Of a stretch of DNA of 64,000 nucleotides, positions 35,901-44,345 are shown piece by piece. Every line of letters begins with the position of its first letter. Positions within the stretch are counted from its first letter, which is position 1. The stretch spans positions 32,389,710 through 32,453,709 of the forward strand of contig NC_087069.1 of assembly GCF_963678635.1 (NCBI RefSeq). Direction: 5' to 3'. Below the pieces are notes generated by a model. It did no database searches. It saw only the letters and a list, made by a program, of their open reading frames with translations, and was not told where the DNA came from. The position numbers and the translations under genes are program-made. Source of the stretch: Symsagittifera roscoffensis (lineage: Eukaryota > Xenacoelomorpha > Acoela > Convolutidae).

Positions 35901-38900
35901 GTTGGGCTACGTAAGGGGCTCACTTTGATATAATTATATCTGTGATCGACTTGTTATTTTTGGCGTAATTTTTGATTAACTAAGAAAAGCCAATTGACCC
36001 ATTTTTGGGGTAAAATTTTGGGCCCGAATTTTGCAAAACAAGTTAAACCATATTAATTCTGTTAAAATTTTAAGCAAGTTTTGTTTTCACCTAAACTCAA
36101 CCCAATTTGAGAAAAACGCGTTTTAAATTTCAAGTTTAATGCGTTTTGTCCGGTTAATTTAAATCAGCACTGTATTAATGTTTAAATAATTCTGACCTCG
36201 AGACAGTAAAATCCATTTGAAATTGCAAACGAATTTTGAAAATTGAATTTGAACTGTCGAAAGAGCAAACCAAAATGATTGCGCTTTTTTAAATGTCAGA
36301 TTTTTCGAATTTTTTCAGGCCCTTAACTTCAAAACCATTTTCATTCAGCTGTGATCTGACAACAATTTTTGAATTGAAATGAATACATAAAACGGCGACA
36401 AAAAGGCAAACTCGAAAAATCAAAGAAATATTTCTAAATAGCTTCCGCTTCAAGATGAGAATTATTTAAAAAATTTAATACGTCCGATAAATTTGGTAAA
36501 AGCTATATAGTTACGCGTAACACGAGTGATCATGCAAAAGTAAGCTACACATTTTGTCATTTGTATGAAATATAAAACCTAAAGACTCGTCAGTCTCTCT
36601 AGTTTTCCAGATTTTGAAGTGCAAACTGCGCATAAGTGTCTGGGTGTCAATCCACTTTCAGCAGGTTGAATTTGTGGATTATAGCTGCTTATTCATTTCC
36701 TCACTTTTGGGTAGATTTCTGTCTAAGTAGGATTAGATCTGGTTTCTTTTCCTCTTTTGAGGCCCATTGTCATTTCCGTTCTAGCCTCTATCTCCCCCGC
36801 CCCCTGCTGTGTGTGGACTTAAACCAACTCACCTTACCGAGGCTAATACTGTTAGTAGTAGTAAAAATTACTAGGCTGGTTAGAATGGGTCTTGATTGAA
36901 TAATTCATGCTGACAAAGGATCTGAGCCCGCAATGCAAAGCGAACATTGATCTAACTTAAATGTCTGTTGAATGAAGCAAATTTAAGATGTGTTCACTTC
37001 GCCGACAATTTAGACACTGGCTGCTGAATGTCAATTGAAAATGACTAAGCTTAGTCCTCCAATTGCTGAGAAAATCATCCGAGTGTAAATTTACTCTTAA
37101 TATCCCCAGCCTACTATTAGCAAAAATTGAAGTCTAAAAAAATTGTTGTTTTCGGTTAAGTGAGGCGTTAATTGCAATTGAAACGACCGAAATTTTGTTC
37201 AGTTCTGCTCCTGTTCAATTCTGCTCCTGTTCAAATTAAAATCACCGACCCGACCGGCTACTGACTGGGTCATGGGAGGTATTTATTGAATTGGTTTTGG
37301 TATTTCTTGGTACTCTCACTTTAAGGCCTTCAGTAGTAGTGGTACCAGTTGAAATCATTCATTCATTCACACCACACAGCCTTGCTTTGGACACGCCGCA
37401 AAGAAAAGGAAAATATGCTGAATTAGCGAAAATAAATGAAAAGAAATCGAGCTATTGAAAAAAAAAAGAAAGTGAAAAAATAAAAAGATTGAAATGGAAA
37501 GAAAGAGAGAAAGAATCCATTTAGTATTATGGACCTGGCATTTTAGGGGACACCTGAATTTACTAGTGCTCTTACTACTTTTACCACTTCCACTATACCA
37601 TTGCCAGGTTGACTGATCTAACAGAAAATAATTTAAAATCAATGCGCCATGTCATAGTGCATGCTTGTTTATCGATCGATCGAACTACAGCTCTTTATTG
37701 TTCGAAAAGTAAATCCTGATCTAAATGCAAAACAAACAGGTATTTTATGGAAATTTAATTTTTAATGGAAATGGGTTTATCGTCAATTGACAAAACCTTC
37801 TGCTGTTTCGAGAGCGCATTTATTTATTTTCTTCAGTATTTTGATGTGTGATTGATTGGTGTGAAAGCCATTCATGAATTGATCAGTTATTTGTAAGTCA
37901 ACATTGTGGCTGTACAACTGGTCGACTTATTTATATTTGTGACCCAAAATTACACGAACTGATCTGATCTATGACGAAAGAAATTTAACTAATGAACGTG
38001 AAGTTAATTCGATGATATATACTGGTGTCTTGTTAACTTAGATTTTCATGGTTTCTTTTGAGTTTGTTTTGCAGCACCAAAAGCACTGTATGGCCCTAGT
38101 GTCCAAACAAGACAACTCGTAGCAGAGCAAAACCCTGAATGTTCCTACTGCCATTTAATTGGTCTCAATAGATTTTGGTATATGCAGTATTAGCAAAACT
38201 ATGAATTTCAGGCTGATCATATTAAAATTATAAGTATTACAATTTGAGTAGGGTATGGAATTAATAAAACCAATTAGCTGCCTCGTTTCAACTTAGAACG
38301 ATTTTGTAGTGCGGGATAATTCACCACGGGTGTAAGTGATCAAACGAGCGGTTTAGGCAGACTCGTGGCAGATTACTATTATGGTGTGCGCACCCGGCTG
38401 GGCTCATGCAGATCACGAGATCGATCCCCGAGGCGCCAGAGATTTTTGAAATTGGTTCGAATAAAAAGCCACCCCGAGCATATATATACTTTGCATTTTT
38501 CAATAGTCGGAAGGAACAATTATGCCTTGGAGATTTCGAAGAGCTAATTGAGCACGTATTTTCAATTCAAATTTGTTTGCTAAAAAGGTAAATTGCGCTA
38601 TCGAATAATAAAAGTTCACATGGCGCAAAAACGCATCTAACTTTAGTTTCGAAAATGGATTTTATACTGGCCGACATCGAAAGTGCAACAGTCATTTTTG
38701 ATGTCTTTTTTATTGGGCCAAGGTGCAAGTATTTTTTCTGCCAAATAAGTTTTCTACCTGTTTTAAACCACTATCTTGCAAAAACCTTGCCTTTCTGTAT
38801 CAAAAGTTTGAATACATTTAAACAATTATCTATCTACAGCCTGATTTCCTTAAATCAACGCTGGCAAATTTTGCGTTTTTTTAGGCATAGTTTTCATTTA

Positions 38901-41438
38901 AAATCACATCAAAATTCAAAAAATGAATGGAAGCAAATGCAGATAACTCGTGATTAAATATTTTCAAAAAACATTGCTACAAAAATTTTGGTATTATTAA
39001 GCATCCCATACAAAAATATCTTATTACAAAATATCCCATGACAATATAGCTCCATGGACACAAATGCCCATGCAATTATAGCCTACGCAATTAAAATATC
39101 CCATGAAGGATTAAAAACTAATTAAGAATATAAGTTACCGAGGATTGTTTCATATCTCTATATCGCAATCAAAAAGAGTCTCCGTTCAGCTGCCTCAGTT
39201 AATTTCTAGATTTTTATCACGAGCACAGCCATGAGTTTAACCCCAGTCTCGTGAAAGCAAGGCAGCTAGTTATTCAACTAAAAGAAGCAGAAAATCTCAA
39301 ATCAGACCTGTAAATAACCAGTTGATGTGCAGCCTTGACAAGAACCCTCCATCACAACAAAACGGCAAAACTACTCGAAGTGATTTCATCGACTGACGTT
39401 ACTTCGACCTTCCCGACAAATCTTTGTCTTTCTGTCTGGCTTATGTTTTTAATCGCAATCAGTGCAACGCTTCACCTCTGTAGAAATCGTTTTTTTTTTT
39501 CATTTGCTAAATGGAATATTAATTATGCTCACCAAAAAAAACGCTGATCGCGCGGAAAACATGAAATTCTGTAATTTAAAAAGTGCAGATTGCTTTCACA
39601 GAGTAATAAATAGTAGTAATCTAATCTAGTTTTCTCAATTTTCTTGAAAAAGCTCAATCATAAAAGATTTTCGAGGGATTCAAAGGGATATGTTTTTGGA
39701 AATTGGAAAACAGAACTGTCAATTTTCAGCTTGCCTGAGGTTAATCGCACTTTACCAACTGTCTGATGACTATGTTTAAGTTTCGAGTGGTGCGAAGCCC
39801 TGCTTCGTTCTTCAACTGTGTTGCTTCAATGCCCAGCTCAATTAAAGATAATGAGGTGACAATGTGACCAAATGGTAGGTCAAAAGCAAACAGCCAAATC
39901 GAACAAAATAGTAGCTGTGTTTAGACCTGAGACTACAGATGCTAGAAATGAGTGACAGTGAACAGCCGCACCTAGTGAAGGCCATGTACTCTCTGTTGAT
40001 GCTACTCCCCCAGACAGCCGCCTACTCCCTCCTCAAAGACAGACTCTCATGCATACCCTCCCCACAACTCATGCCAACAGGGGGGTGCACCAGTAATAGA
40101 AGTGGGGGTGGGGGTATGAATACTAACAGAAGTACAACTATGGTGCCCAATTCAGAAGGGGGAGGGGGCGGAGATGATGAGTTAACTGCGGCGACCAAAA
40201 GTCCTCTTTGCAAGTTAGTATCTTCATCTTCGTATGTTCAAAGTTTGTAGAGTCAATTAGCTATCTTTAGCGGTTGCTTCGTTTGTTTTAAAGAGTCAAG
40301 AACATAGTGAATACACTTATATAGGGCTTGGTTATTTATTTAGTTTTTGATTTCAGGATAAAGTTTTAATTTTTTTTCAGGAACTTTTTCCCGCTCAAAT
40401 TTGATTTTTCGCGGTTTTTATTTATTTTATTTCCTTTGTTAAAAGGAAGGAAAACTCCACTATCGAACAGAAAAAGTGTAAAGATCACTAATTTCGAAAA
40501 GGGATTTCATTTTTCAGATTTCCTAGCGGAAAAAAAATTACCTATTGATCCAGATTTCTCAAATTGGGTTTGTTTTTATCTAAAAGCGCCAATCATCGTT
40601 TTTTTATTGTTTTCTTTGAAATTCGGATATTGAAGTTTTTTTTCAAAAACTAAATAAGTATTTTGGTTTGTTTCCTTGCTATCATTGACTCTTTTCCGAC
40701 TGTCTGTTGGCTATGTTAAGTATGTCGTAATGGAAAATCGGAAATTAGTATTTTGGATCATTTAATATTTATTAAATATAACTTTTGCTTGGCAAACTTT
40801 TGCTTGCGATCATAACTTTTAGCTGAATTTGATAAGCCAGATTACAATCACTTACTTCTAAATGAATGTAGTCCGCAGCCATAAGTACATTTTTTGCTCG
40901 GTATGAACCTTATTGCCCGTTTTACATTGATAGAATTTGCACACGCGCTTGCCAAAAATCTGAATATTTTTTTTAAAACTACGTCCAATAATACTTAAAG
41001 TTTATTGTTGATTGAGTCAACAAATTTAATGAACAATTTCATGCTTTTAGTGGACCTTCGGAGTTAGATTCAGTGCACAACATGAAAAACGATCTCCATG
41101 ATAGAAACACTATGTCGCCCTCAGCTTCACACGGACACCACGAAGACATCGATTCAGACGCCCTGTTAGACTACTTCCGCGCATTCAATGTCGCCTCAGA
41201 TGGAACCCCCAACGGACTGTACACCACCTCAACTGTACCCCTTCACAGCACCCTAAGTCCAGTAGGAGGAATAGGGGGAGGGGGAGGACTAGGAATGAAC
41301 AGGGGGCCTCCTCAGAATCACATGAACTACTTCCGACCCTTGCAGAAGCCACAAGTAGTGAGTAGTCAAAGTCAACCCCCCAATTCACACATGTACGACC
41401 CAACTACACAAGGAAGTACGACAGTATCCGACGTTTAA
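14841..41438 (+). CDS. VAC14: VAC14 homologue, PIKfyve/FIG4 complex scaffold, 17 coding exons (1035 aa)
   Basis: VAC14 is a HEAT-repeat scaffold that oligomerises and holds the PI3P 5-kinase PIKfyve/Fab1 and the phosphatase FIG4 together on endolysosomal membranes, controlling PI(3,5)P2. The joined exons total 3108 nt. Every junction is GT-AG and keeps phase. Clear family blocks are [20 protein letters not shown] (N-terminus), [98 protein letters not shown] and [19 protein letters not shown]. Low-complexity insertions account for the extra length over human (782 aa): about residues 390-525 (Gly, Ser, His, Gln), about 580-610, and most of 870-1035. The first exon is the least certain, since the in-frame ATGs at 15156 and 15162 match the usual family start. 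A poly(A) signal follows at 41542. Confidence 0.92.
15127..15265 (+). CDS. VAC14: VAC14 exon 2
   Basis: Acceptor TTTTAG, donor GTAGGT. It encodes [20 protein letters not shown] and QAALEIE, the hallmark N-terminal helix of the family. Confidence 0.9.
15395..15790 (+). repeat. GTTCCGACCAT family copy, interrupted by a MITE
   Basis: The family blocks are on either side of 15511-15653. The interrupted word reads CATCGTAATAGTTCAAGT then, after the insertion, AATGTATCATATTAA. This corresponds to the uninterrupted CATCGGAATGGGTTGAGTGATATATCAT of the 8.6-kb copy. Confidence 0.75.
15511..15653. mobile_element. 143-bp hAT-like MITE with 8-bp target-site duplication
   Basis: Terminal inverted repeats are CAGGGGCGGATCTAGG at the left and, read inward from the right, TAGGGGCGGATTTAGG. 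The flanking 8 bp GTTCAAGT is present on both sides (15503-15510 and 15654-15661). This TIR type and 8-bp duplication fit hAT-superfamily MITEs. It sits inside an older repeat in VAC14 intron 2. Confidence 0.85.
15938..16190 (+). repeat. GTTCCGACCAT family, 5' part
   Basis: Starts TTGTTCCGACCATTTG and carries the GGGTCGAGTGATATATCATAT block. It stops where the 690-bp duplicated segment begins. Confidence 0.7.
16195..16863 (+). repeat. 690-bp duplicated segment, copy 2 (possible solo LTR)
   Basis: Near-identical partner of 11128-11815, including the ACTATAAAACCC box at about 16768. It lies in VAC14 intron 2. Confidence 0.6.
16864..18269. other. rest of VAC14 intron 2
   Basis: The stretch 16.86-17.55 kb is less T-rich and more C-rich than neighbouring introns, which could mean it is the inside of a decayed element. 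I find no gag or RT motif in it, and the 69-codon frame at 17552 is not convincing. Confidence 0.4.
18270..18441 (+). CDS. VAC14: VAC14 exon 3
   Basis: Acceptor CATTTAG, donor GTGAGT. It encodes [10 protein letters not shown]...[15 protein letters not shown] and [19 protein letters not shown], the start of the Fab1/PIKfyve-binding region. Confidence 0.93.
18581..18601 (+). CDS. VAC14: VAC14 exon 4, 21-nt microexon
   Basis: Acceptor TTCTATTAG, donor GTAAGT. Its seven codons (QLLLYAE) fill exactly the gap between exons 3 and 5 relative to the human sequence, where a conserved helix continues, and keep phase 0 on both sides. Confidence 0.85.
18853..19017 (+). CDS. VAC14: VAC14 exon 5
   Basis: Encodes [20 protein letters not shown] and [20 protein letters not shown]. 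Acceptor GCTTAG, donor GTACAA (weak). Confidence 0.93.
19968..20141 (+). CDS. VAC14: VAC14 exon 6
   Basis: Encodes [20 protein letters not shown] and the following HEAT repeat. Acceptor TTCCAG, donor GTCAGT. Confidence 0.93.
20263..20966. mobile_element. large inverted repeat: two MITE copies head to head
   Basis: The left arm (20263-20585) starts CAGGGTGGCCGCAGT and ends GTGGCCACC. The right arm (about 20644-20966) is its inverted counterpart ending GGCCACCCTG. The arms share the landmarks ACTGATACTCGCACTGATGA, TTGGCTTTG.TACCCAACTT and TGTGTAAGCCTGCTT. A spacer of about 60 bp with two TTAAGACGACA-like words separates them. I see no clean target-site duplication. The element lies in VAC14 intron 6. 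Confidence 0.8.
21331..21547 (+). CDS. VAC14: VAC14 exon 7
   Basis: Encodes [20 protein letters not shown] and [10 protein letters not shown]. Acceptor TTTATAG, donor GTGAGT with one base carried over. Confidence 0.93.
21915..22400 (+). repeat. composite tRNA-like repeat, copy in intron 7
   Basis: Head hairpin CTTGCGACAGCAAG at about 21923. The tRNA-like block is at about 22035-22112, with ATAGCCTAGAGGTAACGCC as A box and GGGGTTCGAATCCCGG as B box. It is followed by the ATCAAATTGGGTT..CAACTGTCCGTTGGCTG tail. Confidence 0.55.
23000..23880. repeat. local duplications in intron 7
   Basis: A block with TTTTGTTTTCGGATCAATT recurs at about 23050 and 23230. Another, with GGCTTGAGTTTG.GAAATACAG and TTCGCGGTTTGACCTT, recurs at about 23520 and 23700. 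These are tandem duplications of roughly 180 bp that have diverged slightly. Confidence 0.6.
23885..24200 (+). repeat. dispersed intron repeat (CTATCGAAC..CCAACTGTCCGTTGGCTA)
   Basis: The same series of words recurs at 26433-26730, 38590-38680 (start only) and 40386-40705. They are AAAATCCACTATCGAAC, TTTTCAG.TTTCCTAGCGG, CTATTGATC and TTGACTCTTTTCCAACTG. The tail also ends the tRNA-like repeat at 22.4 kb, so the units may be parts of one family. Confidence 0.55.
24738..24901 (+). CDS. VAC14: VAC14 exon 8
   Basis: Encodes [20 protein letters not shown] and the following helix, matching the human WMREFIQLAGRVMLP block. Acceptor GCTGTAG, donor GTAAGA. Confidence 0.93.
25141..25397 (+). CDS. VAC14: VAC14 exon 9, low-complexity linker
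   Basis: Acceptor TACTTAG, donor GTTAGT. It encodes a poorly conserved linker with (GM)n, a run of seven Gly and a Ser-rich segment. The frame is fixed by the phase into exon 10, where E-Q-I-R-S-R is read across the junction. Confidence 0.8.
25820..25930 (+). repeat. tRNA-like SINE fragment
   Basis: TGGCTGAGTAGTTAGTGCG (A-box-like) and AGGTTCGAATCAGAG (B-box-like) are spaced about 50 bases apart, in intron 9. The acceptor stem does not pair well, so this is unlikely to be a functional tRNA. Confidence 0.45.
26168..26360 (+). CDS. VAC14: VAC14 exon 10, His/Gln-rich linker
   Basis: Acceptor TTTCAG, donor GTCAGT. It encodes [20 protein letters not shown] and a [16 protein letters not shown] segment. 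Two frames are open here, and the phase with exons 9 and 11 selects this one. Confidence 0.8.
26433..26730 (+). repeat. dispersed intron repeat (CTAGCGGAAAAAATC type)
   Basis: Copy of the 23.9-kb and 40.4-kb repeat, in intron 10. Confidence 0.5.
26749..26868 (+). CDS. VAC14: VAC14 exon 11
   Basis: Encodes [15 protein letters not shown], matching the human VLKWLYHLYIKTPRK block after the linker. Acceptor GTCTTAG, donor GTAACA. Confidence 0.92.
27603..27743 (+). CDS. VAC14: VAC14 exon 12
   Basis: Encodes [20 protein letters not shown], then a Ser/His/Arg-rich insertion. Acceptor GTGTTTAG, donor GTAAGT. Confidence 0.9.
28155..28351 (+). CDS. VAC14: VAC14 exon 13
   Basis: Encodes [36 protein letters not shown] and SHGLFIIR, entering the FIG4-binding region. 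Donor GTTTGT is weak, but the phase is correct. Confidence 0.92.
28655..29175 (+). repeat. composite tRNA-like repeat, copy in intron 13
   Basis: Head hairpin ACAAGCATAGCTTGT at 28663. The tRNA-like block is at 28835-28905 (TAGCGTAGAGGTAGG and GGGTTCGAACCTGG). The CTTCGCCTCCGT tail word lies near 29160. Confidence 0.5.
29176..30220. other. rest of VAC14 intron 13
   Basis: T-rich, with a short duplicated GTAGACTCGTAACGTTTTTT word at about 29722 and 29766. No gene is seen. Confidence 0.5.
30221..30422 (+). CDS. VAC14: VAC14 exon 14
   Basis: Encodes [20 protein letters not shown] and [20 protein letters not shown], matching the human FIG4-binding region. Acceptor TTGTAG, donor GTATGT. Confidence 0.93.
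30642..30840 (+). CDS. VAC14: VAC14 exon 15
   Basis: Encodes [40 protein letters not shown] and [16 protein letters not shown]. Acceptor TTTCAG, donor GTGAGT. The following intron is about 9.08 kb. Confidence 0.94.
31655..32252 (+). repeat. GTTCCGACCAT family, near-complete copy in intron 15
   Basis: Starts ATTGTTTCGACCATTG and ends TATGGTCGGAACATTGTG then CACAGTAACCGGCTATCC. All internal blocks are in order. Confidence 0.75.
32262..32480 (+). repeat. GTTCCGACCAT family, partial copy
   Basis: Follows the previous copy directly and carries ATAATCATCGGACTGGGTTG, GTGATTCGAGCC and AATGCGAGCGAGCAAGC, so two copies are in tandem. Confidence 0.65.
32797..33160 (-). mobile_element. hAT-like MITE, truncated, with poly(G)17
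   Basis: Begins CAGGGGCGTATTTAGG and then 17 G, followed by CTCAGGGATTCGACCACCTG. It matches the reverse complement of 34548-34941. The other terminal repeat is missing. Confidence 0.6.
33195..33260. repeat. copy of the GCGAAGC hairpin tail
   Basis: ATCGCAAGTGGTGCGAAGCTCAGCTTCGCATCTGT resembles the tail of the composite repeat (13686-13722). A decayed (ATTT)n stretch follows. Confidence 0.5.
34375..34445 (+). repeat. tRNA-like SINE fragment
   Basis: TAGACAAGTGGTTAAGACAA (A-box-like) and GGTTCGGGTTCC (B-box-like) sit at tRNA-like spacing. No stable acceptor stem is evident. Confidence 0.4.
34548..34941 (+). mobile_element. hAT-like MITE, about 394 bp, with poly(C)19
   Basis: The left end is CAGGGGTGGATCTACG. 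The right end read inward is CAGTAGTGAATTTAGGGGG. Flanks TCTCTGTG and TCTCTAGA agree at five of eight positions, compatible with an old 8-bp duplication. A C run lies at 34909-34927. It shares its family with 32797 (inverted) and 54575. Confidence 0.65.
35247..35420. mobile_element. small inverted-repeat element
   Basis: Ends AGTTCGGACAGACAAAAAAG and, reversed from the right, GTCCGGACAGACAGAAATAA, each followed by AAAAAGAGCAAT. Total about 170 bp, no coding capacity. Confidence 0.6.
35452..36172. mobile_element. Tc1/mariner-like foldback element, 721 bp, TA target site
   Basis: The arms are about 310 bp each and nearly perfect inverted repeats, separated by a spacer of about 100 bp. The ends read CAGTGCTGATTTAAATTAAC and the exact inverse, each bordered by TA (35450-35451 and 36173-36174). 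CAGTGCTG ends with TA duplication are typical of Tc1-like transposons. No transposase frame remains. Confidence 0.88.
36180..38330. other. VAC14 intron 15, unremarkable part
   Basis: No gene with coding character. An 87-codon frame at 36636 has no family match. A GAGAATTATTTAA..CGTCCGATAAATTTG block at about 36460 echoes 35186-35228. Confidence 0.4.
38335..38460 (+). repeat. possible tRNA-Leu-like SINE head
   Basis: ACGAGCGGTTTAGGCAGACT resembles a Leu-type A box, and AGATCGATCCCCG resembles a B box, about 75 bases apart. Pairing in the stems is poor. Confidence 0.3.
38585..39924. other. end of VAC14 intron 15
   Basis: Contains the start of a CTATCGAA-type repeat (38590-38680), a run of ATATCCCAT words (39005-39110) and a GTGGTGCGAAGCCCTGCTTCG hairpin at about 39788. 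No gene seen. Confidence 0.4.
39925..40213 (+). CDS. VAC14: VAC14 exon 16
   Basis: Encodes [20 protein letters not shown] and [16 protein letters not shown], matching human ALYGLLMLLPQSSAFQLL. Gly/Asn/Ser insertions follow. Acceptor GTTTAG, donor GTTAGT. Confidence 0.93.
40386..40710 (+). repeat. dispersed intron repeat (CTATCGAAC..TGTCTGTTGGCTATG)
   Basis: Third good copy of the repeat at 23.9 and 26.4 kb, in intron 16. Confidence 0.55.
41051..41438 (+). CDS. VAC14: VAC14 exon 17, terminal coding exon
   Basis: Acceptor CTTTTAG. The segment [15 protein letters not shown] corresponds to human SIDYAELLQHFEKVQ. The rest is Gly/Asn/Pro/Gln-rich, and the protein ends TTVSDV before TAA 41436-41438. 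The last four residues fit a class I PDZ ligand. Confidence 0.9.
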
Positions 41439-41541
41439 AAAATGTCCAAACTGTTAAACAGCTGTTGTCATAGACTGTGTTTTGTAGTTAATGCCACATT
41501 GTTGGCATTCTCTTTTTCGGTAAACAATTCCAAGCCAGATT

Positions 41542-41547
41542 AATAAA
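41542..41547 (+). terminator. poly(A) signal AATAAA of VAC14
   Basis: Canonical AATAAA lies 104 bases after the stop codon, followed by T-rich sequence. Confidence 0.75.
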
Positions 41548-41559
41548 CATAATTTTGCT

Positions 41560-42360
41560 CAAATATTTTTTCAATATGATGCTTAAATTAAACGATTTTG
41601 TCAACAAGCTGGCATTAACTGTGAAATTGATGTTTTGACTGCATTTTAAACTCAATATTGAATGTAATTATACAAGCGTAGCTTGTCTTTTTAAAATTGT
41701 CTTGACTTTAAAAGTTGTCCATTTCCTTGTGAATCTTTGCTTCATTATTGTGGTAGTGATTTTTGACTACCTGAATCATTGTAGTTGTAATAAAAACAAG
41801 GTTTGCCATAAAATTAACTGGAATTAGAAAGAAGCAAAGAAAAGCAATTATCACATCCAAGCTAGAAGACCGTTACTTACAAAATTAGAGCTCAATACAA
41901 GCAGCAAATGTCATCCCAGATATTTCATATTTTATGCCATTTTGATGGTGTATTCGAAACATTACTACTTGCAATTTCACAATTCTGCCCAATGTGCTGT
42001 ATATTGCGATAGACTCCAAAAATAATTATTGTTTTTCAACTCATTAAATTTACAATGTCGTTTATAGTAGTTTAAAGTGAATCTACTGACCTAACCATAA
42101 AAATTAAACGGAACTGAAGAAACAATAAAAAAAATATTGATTATGCTAGCAGCATCTGTTTACAAATTCAAGTTTTTAGTCTAATCTTCCTTCTCATTGA
42201 TAATTCAGGAATCGTCTCATCAAAAAGATTTTGATTAGTTCAGTTATCAATTAACAATTGTTTGTTTTTATGGAAATATTTACTATTTGGTTTGTTGAAA
42301 AGTAGTGGTTTTAACCGTCTTTCTACTTTTTATATCTGATCGAAGTTATGTTCTTACACA
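41560..42360. other. intergenic DNA after VAC14
   Basis: AT-rich, no gene. TATACAAGCGTAGCTTGTC at about 41670 resembles the head hairpin of the composite repeat (28663). Confidence 0.4.
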
Positions 42361-42374
42361 CATTGCATTTTTAG

Positions 42375-42841
42375 TGAAACCGAAATTCGAGGCGTATTTT
42401 CTCATGTCAAAATTGATGAAAGAACATCTTCTCAGATTTGGAAATCTCGTATTTTTGCCAAATCTTCTAATTTATGCAGTAAGTTTGAAATTGCAAACTG
42501 TTTTGTGGTCTTATTGATAATTATTTTCTAATTTAAATTTCTTCAAACCAATTTGTCATTTTTTAAATCGGAATTCAACTATCAAGTTATTATCATTTTG
42601 CAAGCAGTTGTTGTTCTTGCTGTTAGGACCGGACCAAAGTTGCCTTGTAAAACAAATTTTGAAAAACCATTATAAAAAATTGTGTGGAGGGTGGGAAAAA
42701 GGTAGAATAGGAAATCTTAGTGTTAATGAACAAAGTGATACAACTTTTAACTCAAATGCTTTTTCAACTAGTGGTTTACTGAAAAGAAGGAAAGTTACGC
42801 TGTCCAAATATGAAAGTATACATAGTGCAAAAAACATATAA
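42375..42841 (+). CDS. weak two-exon gene candidate
   Basis: A frame ending PKFEAYFLMSKLMKEHLLRF plus a hydrophobic NLVFLPNLLIYA stops at a good donor (GCA|GTAAGT, 42481). A second frame opens directly after an AG (42608) in the same phase: LLFLLLGPDQSCLVKQILKN, then 58 polar residues to TAA 42841. Joining gives a hydrophobic segment followed by a basic tail. I recognise no family, and the acceptor tract is weak. It may be chance. Confidence 0.2.
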
Positions 42842-43079
42842 TACTAAGTTTCGAAGATGCGTTTTACATATTAAATTTCCTAGTTGAATAGAAAATAACC
42901 TTTTTGAGTTAGTTTTCTTAACTGGGGTTAGTTTAAATAAAAAAGTCAACTATAAAAGATTCGAGGAAATCATTGTGAAATTTTCCTTAAATTGAAAATT
43001 TTCCGAAAAAAAAATTATTTTTTTTTGAGGTCTCACAGAGTTCATTGCATGTTTTACATTTATCTGGTAGCTGTATATG

Positions 43080-44345
43080 ACTTACTTGACCCAAATCAAA
43101 TTACACACAGGAAAGTAAATTCCACGGAAACTGCGATAATCAAGATATCAAGTTCAATCCGTATGGCGTTTGAGAGGAGAAGCTCCAAAATTTTGTTTTG
43201 TCTTGATTTATCGGCTGGTTTTGATACAATTGATCACAAAATTTTAATGATGCTACTTCGAACGCATGTCGGCTTGGTAGGCGAGCGACGCGGCAAAAAT
43301 AATGCAGTCATACTTCAGCGGAAGAAAGCATTGAGATGAAATCAACGGGGTTAGATCAGAATAACTTATAGTTGCAACATATACCGCAGGGCTCTTTGTT
43401 GAGGCCGACATGATTTAGTCTGTATCTTATTCCCCTGGGAGAATTAATAGAGTCTCTCACAGATTTATCAAACTTATGCGGATGATACAGTGATCTTTTT
43501 CAGAATTGGAATTATCAAAAATTGTCGTGCAGAAATTAACGAAAAAATTAACAGATTTACTGAATGATTCGCCAGACCCAAATTAAAATTGAATGGAGGC
43601 TAAACTAAATCTATGCTTCTCAGTTTTGAAGGAAACACAGATGATTATTGTTTTGTCAATATTGATGGTCAAATTAAAGAACCTGTAAAAGAACCTGAAG
43701 TCGCTCGGAGTTACCATTGATGAGTGTTTTAACTTGAAGAAACACTTTTTCATATAACGTTTCGTTGTTTGAAAAAGCTGTAACATCAGGAAGTACGTGA
43801 GCTTTGAGGACGAATCTGTGCTTGCTCGCGTTTTGATCAACAGTCGGTTTGATTTTTGAAATTCAGTATACAAAAATTTGCCAGAAAAAATGTATAGACT
43901 TCAGAATATGCAAAATTCTGCATGCTGACTCGTTTTAGGCTGCCAGAAAGCCTCTTCAATCGGAATAATTTTACACAATCAACACTTGCTAGCAGTCATG
44001 TCTACAATAGACTACAAAATCTTAATGTACATTCATAAATTAATATAAAATCCCCATATGGTGCCGAATTTCTTGCAATCTTTGATAAATCAACCTTTAC
44101 ATAACGCTCAAAGACTGTTTGAAATGCGCATTGAAATACCGTTCATGAAATCAAAAGCTGGGAGTTGTTTATTTGAATTCTACGGACGAAGCTGTTGGGG
44201 TCGCTTAAGTCTTGACTTGCGAATTGAAAGTTATCACCCAAAAGTTTTGAAACATTTGAAAGCTTATATATTTAGAAAACATATCTTATTAAAAATTAAA
44301 TATCAAATTGAACGTCTCCTTTTCTGTGTTTCTGCAAGAAGTTGA
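43080..44345 (+). pseudogene. CR1/L2-like non-LTR retroelement remnant
   Basis: Several frames give jockey/CR1-type RT blocks. These are NSTETAIIKISSSIRMAF and LFCLDLSAGFDTIDHKIL (motif A, about 43195-43250), IPQGSLL..FSLYLIPLGEL (motif B, about 43385-43445), and YADDTVIFF (motif C, about 43474). The 3' end of ORF2 is at about 44175-44290, ending SLDLRI...LKHLKAYIFRKHI. Frameshifts and stops separate the blocks. Confidence 0.8.

Noticed and set aside
36636-36899. 87-codon ORF in intron 15
   Set aside because: No recognisable domain and no splice signals in phase with VAC14.
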